Shown here: one piece after another, positions 63,073-64,000 of the stretch
Layout: each line of letters opens with the position of its first letter
How positions within the stretch are numbered: the first letter of the stretch is position 1
From: Nocardioides glacieisoli
GTDB taxonomy: Bacteria > Actinomycetota > Actinomycetes > Propionibacteriales > Nocardioidaceae
Direction of reading: 5' to 3'
Length of the DNA: 64,000 bases
Assembly: GCF_004137245.1 (NCBI RefSeq)
Contig: NZ_SDWS01000011.1
Span: forward strand, 1-64,000
The notes under the pieces: generated by a model
Told to the model about the DNA's origin: nothing
The model's input: the letters and a program-made list of their open reading frames with translations, nothing else
The model's database searches: none
Program-made: the position numbers and the translations under genes

Positions 63073-63861
63073 GGACACCCGGAAGATGGGCCACCCGATC
63101 TCGGTGCGCCAGGCGGACGGGTCCGGGTCGTCGGCAGGTCCGACCAGGTAGGTCTCGCGGACGGGCCCCGCCACCGCGAGCGCGTTGGCCACGACCCACG
63201 ACCCGAGCTCGCCGTAGGTCACGTCGGAGGAGTCGTGCGGGCCGACGTGGGTCGCGACGGCCAGCTCGACCGCCGGCAGGGTCACCGGCCGCACCCGGCC
63301 ACGGCTCGGCGGGTCTGCCGCCGGCAGGTGGACCAGCACTCGGCCGCGGCCATCCTCGAAGAGCGCGTTGTCGAAGACACCGCCCAGCGGCCCGGTCGGG
63401 GCATCCACCGCCGCGTCGAGCTCGGCCTTCGCTCCGGCGTACCACGCGGCCACGGCGTCGACGTCCACGTCGTCCTCGATCGCGGCGACCGTCGTCTCGG
63501 GCACTGCCCTCAGCTCGACGGCCAGCGGCACCGGGTCCGGGTCGAGGAGGCGTCTCAGGGACACGACGGCGGTCCGGGTCCGGTCCAGCTCGGCCTCGAG
63601 CCGGGCGAGGTGGTCGGACACGAGCGCAGCGCGGCTGCCGGGGTCGGCCGACTCGATGATGCGCCGGACGTCCAGGAGGGGTACGTCGAGCTCGCGGAGG
63701 CGGTGGATCACCTGGGCCGTCGGGATCTGGTGCGGGTCGTAGGACCGGTAGCCCGTGAAGCGGTCGACCGACGCAGGGACGAGCAACCCGGCCTCGTGGT
63801 AGCGACGCAGCGTCCGCACGCTCAGGTGCGTGAGCTGCGAGAACTCACCGATGGCCAGCAC
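63070..63861 (-). CDS. MerR-family regulator with GyrI-like effector domain
   Basis: 263 residues. MerR winged helix (IGEFSQLTHLSVRTLRRYHEAGLLVPASVDRFTGYRSYDPHQI), a dimerisation coiled coil, then a GyrI-like ligand-binding domain (LVHLPAADPPSRGRVRPVTLPAVELAVATHVGPHDSS), as in BmrR/TipA relatives that sense drugs or small molecules. GTG 63861 is chosen: it starts the homology and lies six bases after CAGACT. Divergent from the gene at 63971. Confidence 0.88.
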   Translation of the reverse strand: MLAIGEFSQLTHLSVRTLRRYHEAGLLVPASVDRFTGYRSYDPHQIPTAQVIHRLRELDVPLLDVRRIIESADPGSRAALVSDHLARLEAELDRTRTAVVSLRRLLDPDPVPLAVELRAVPETTVAAIEDDVDVDAVAAWYAGAKAELDAAVDAPTGPLGGVFDNALFEDGRGRVLVHLPAADPPSRGRVRPVTLPAVELAVATHVGPHDSSDVTYGELGSWVVANALAVAGPVRETYLVGPADDPDPSAWRTEIGWPIFRVS

Positions 63862-63877
63862 GGCGCCAGTCTGCACC

Positions 63878-63894
63878 CTCTCCCCGGGGGAGAG
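63878..63894. promoter_or_regulatory. Palindrome in merR promoter
   Basis: CTCTCCCCGGGGGAGAG, a perfect 8-1-8 dyad upstream of the MerR start; it probably lies between the -35 and -10 of the merR promoter, the usual MerR operator position. Confidence 0.5.
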
Positions 63895-63902
63895 TCCCGT
63901 CC

Positions 63903-63933
63903 TTGACCCTGCCCGCGCGGGACGCAGCACCGT
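63903..63933 (+). promoter_or_regulatory. MerR-type promoter of the divergent gene
   Basis: TTGACC (63903-63908), 19-bp spacer containing the dyad CCCGCGCGGG, and CACCGT (63928-63933). The long spacer with a dyad is the hallmark of MerR-activated promoters. Confidence 0.4.
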
Positions 63934-63970
63934 GGAGGCACCAGAAGCCACTCACGAGAGGAACAGCACG

Positions 63971-64000
63971 ATGAACGACACGACTGCATTCGCCTGGGAC
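63971..64000 (+). CDS. Start of a gene divergent from merR (partial)
   Basis: ATG 63971 with GAGAGGA 8-14 bases upstream; the ten codons visible read MNDTTAFAWD. The window ends here. Likely the MerR target gene; no function can be given. Confidence 0.5.
   Translation, partial: MNDTTAFAWD

Noticed and set aside
1..64000. CRISPR array, rRNA or ordinary tRNA genes
   Set aside because: No series of regularly spaced direct repeats was seen, and the only T-arm and acceptor sequence noticed belongs to tmRNA.

Overview
High-GC, gene-dense actinobacterial chromosome, most likely Nocardioidaceae (Nocardioides-like). The basis is heavy GTG start usage, many start codons placed 6-8 bases after a TANNNT hexamer (leaderless genes), a DUF222-HNH gene, an actinobacterial tmRNA tag, a glgX-treY-treZ cluster, a tad pilus locus and ABC sugar importers without their own ATPase. 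The assignment is inference; no rRNA or tRNA gene is present to confirm it.

Layout. 0-0.8 kb: remains of an IS21-family element. 0.9-3.5 kb: a SigB/SigF-type sigma factor and an ECF sigma factor overlapping a membrane protein. 3.9-10 kb: a minus-strand accessory block with a four-gene ubiquitin-like system (UBL ending in Gly-Gly, CEHH metal-binding protein, JAB/JAMM isopeptidase, E1-like ThiF protein), a helical protein, a zeta-toxin-like kinase and a divergent sigma-like protein. 10.5-14 kb: FAD amine oxidase and class III aminotransferase, divergent from an IclR regulator. 14.1-24.1 kb: one operon of nine genes with mostly overlapping start and stop codons for import and breakdown of an amino sugar. 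24.2-27.8 kb: a tad pilus locus whose cpaF has lost its 5' part.

27.9-35.4 kb: LysR regulator, small Cys protein, and glycogen-to-trehalose genes (glgX, treY, treZ). 35.5-44.3 kb: core genes (prfB, ftsE, ftsX, M23 peptidase, smpB) with an ECF sigma/anti-sigma-like pair and an SDR/TetR pair between them. 45.1-52 kb: a paired 50-bp repeat, then a second amino-sugar cluster (ROK repressor, ABC importer, GH3 N-acetylhexosaminidase-like enzyme, ROK kinase). 52-54.3 kb: CNNM/CorC transporter and tmRNA. 54.3-59 kb: two glycosyltransferases (one fused to HEAT-like repeats) and a GH6 protein. 59-64 kb: a frameshifted DUF222-HNH gene, two acetyltransferases, an immunity-like protein, a cobalamin-binding-like protein, a MerR regulator and the first codons of a divergent gene.

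The two amino-sugar clusters look complementary. The 45-52 kb cluster liberates, imports and phosphorylates GlcNAc-type sugars. The 14-24 kb operon also holds a deacetylase (NagA) and an SIS-domain deaminase/isomerase that would return the sugar to glycolysis. The accessory part worth most attention is the ubiquitin-like operon together with the zeta-like kinase and odd sigma factor behind it. The truncated cpaF at 24.2 kb shows that a rearrangement joined the left part of this window to the tad locus.
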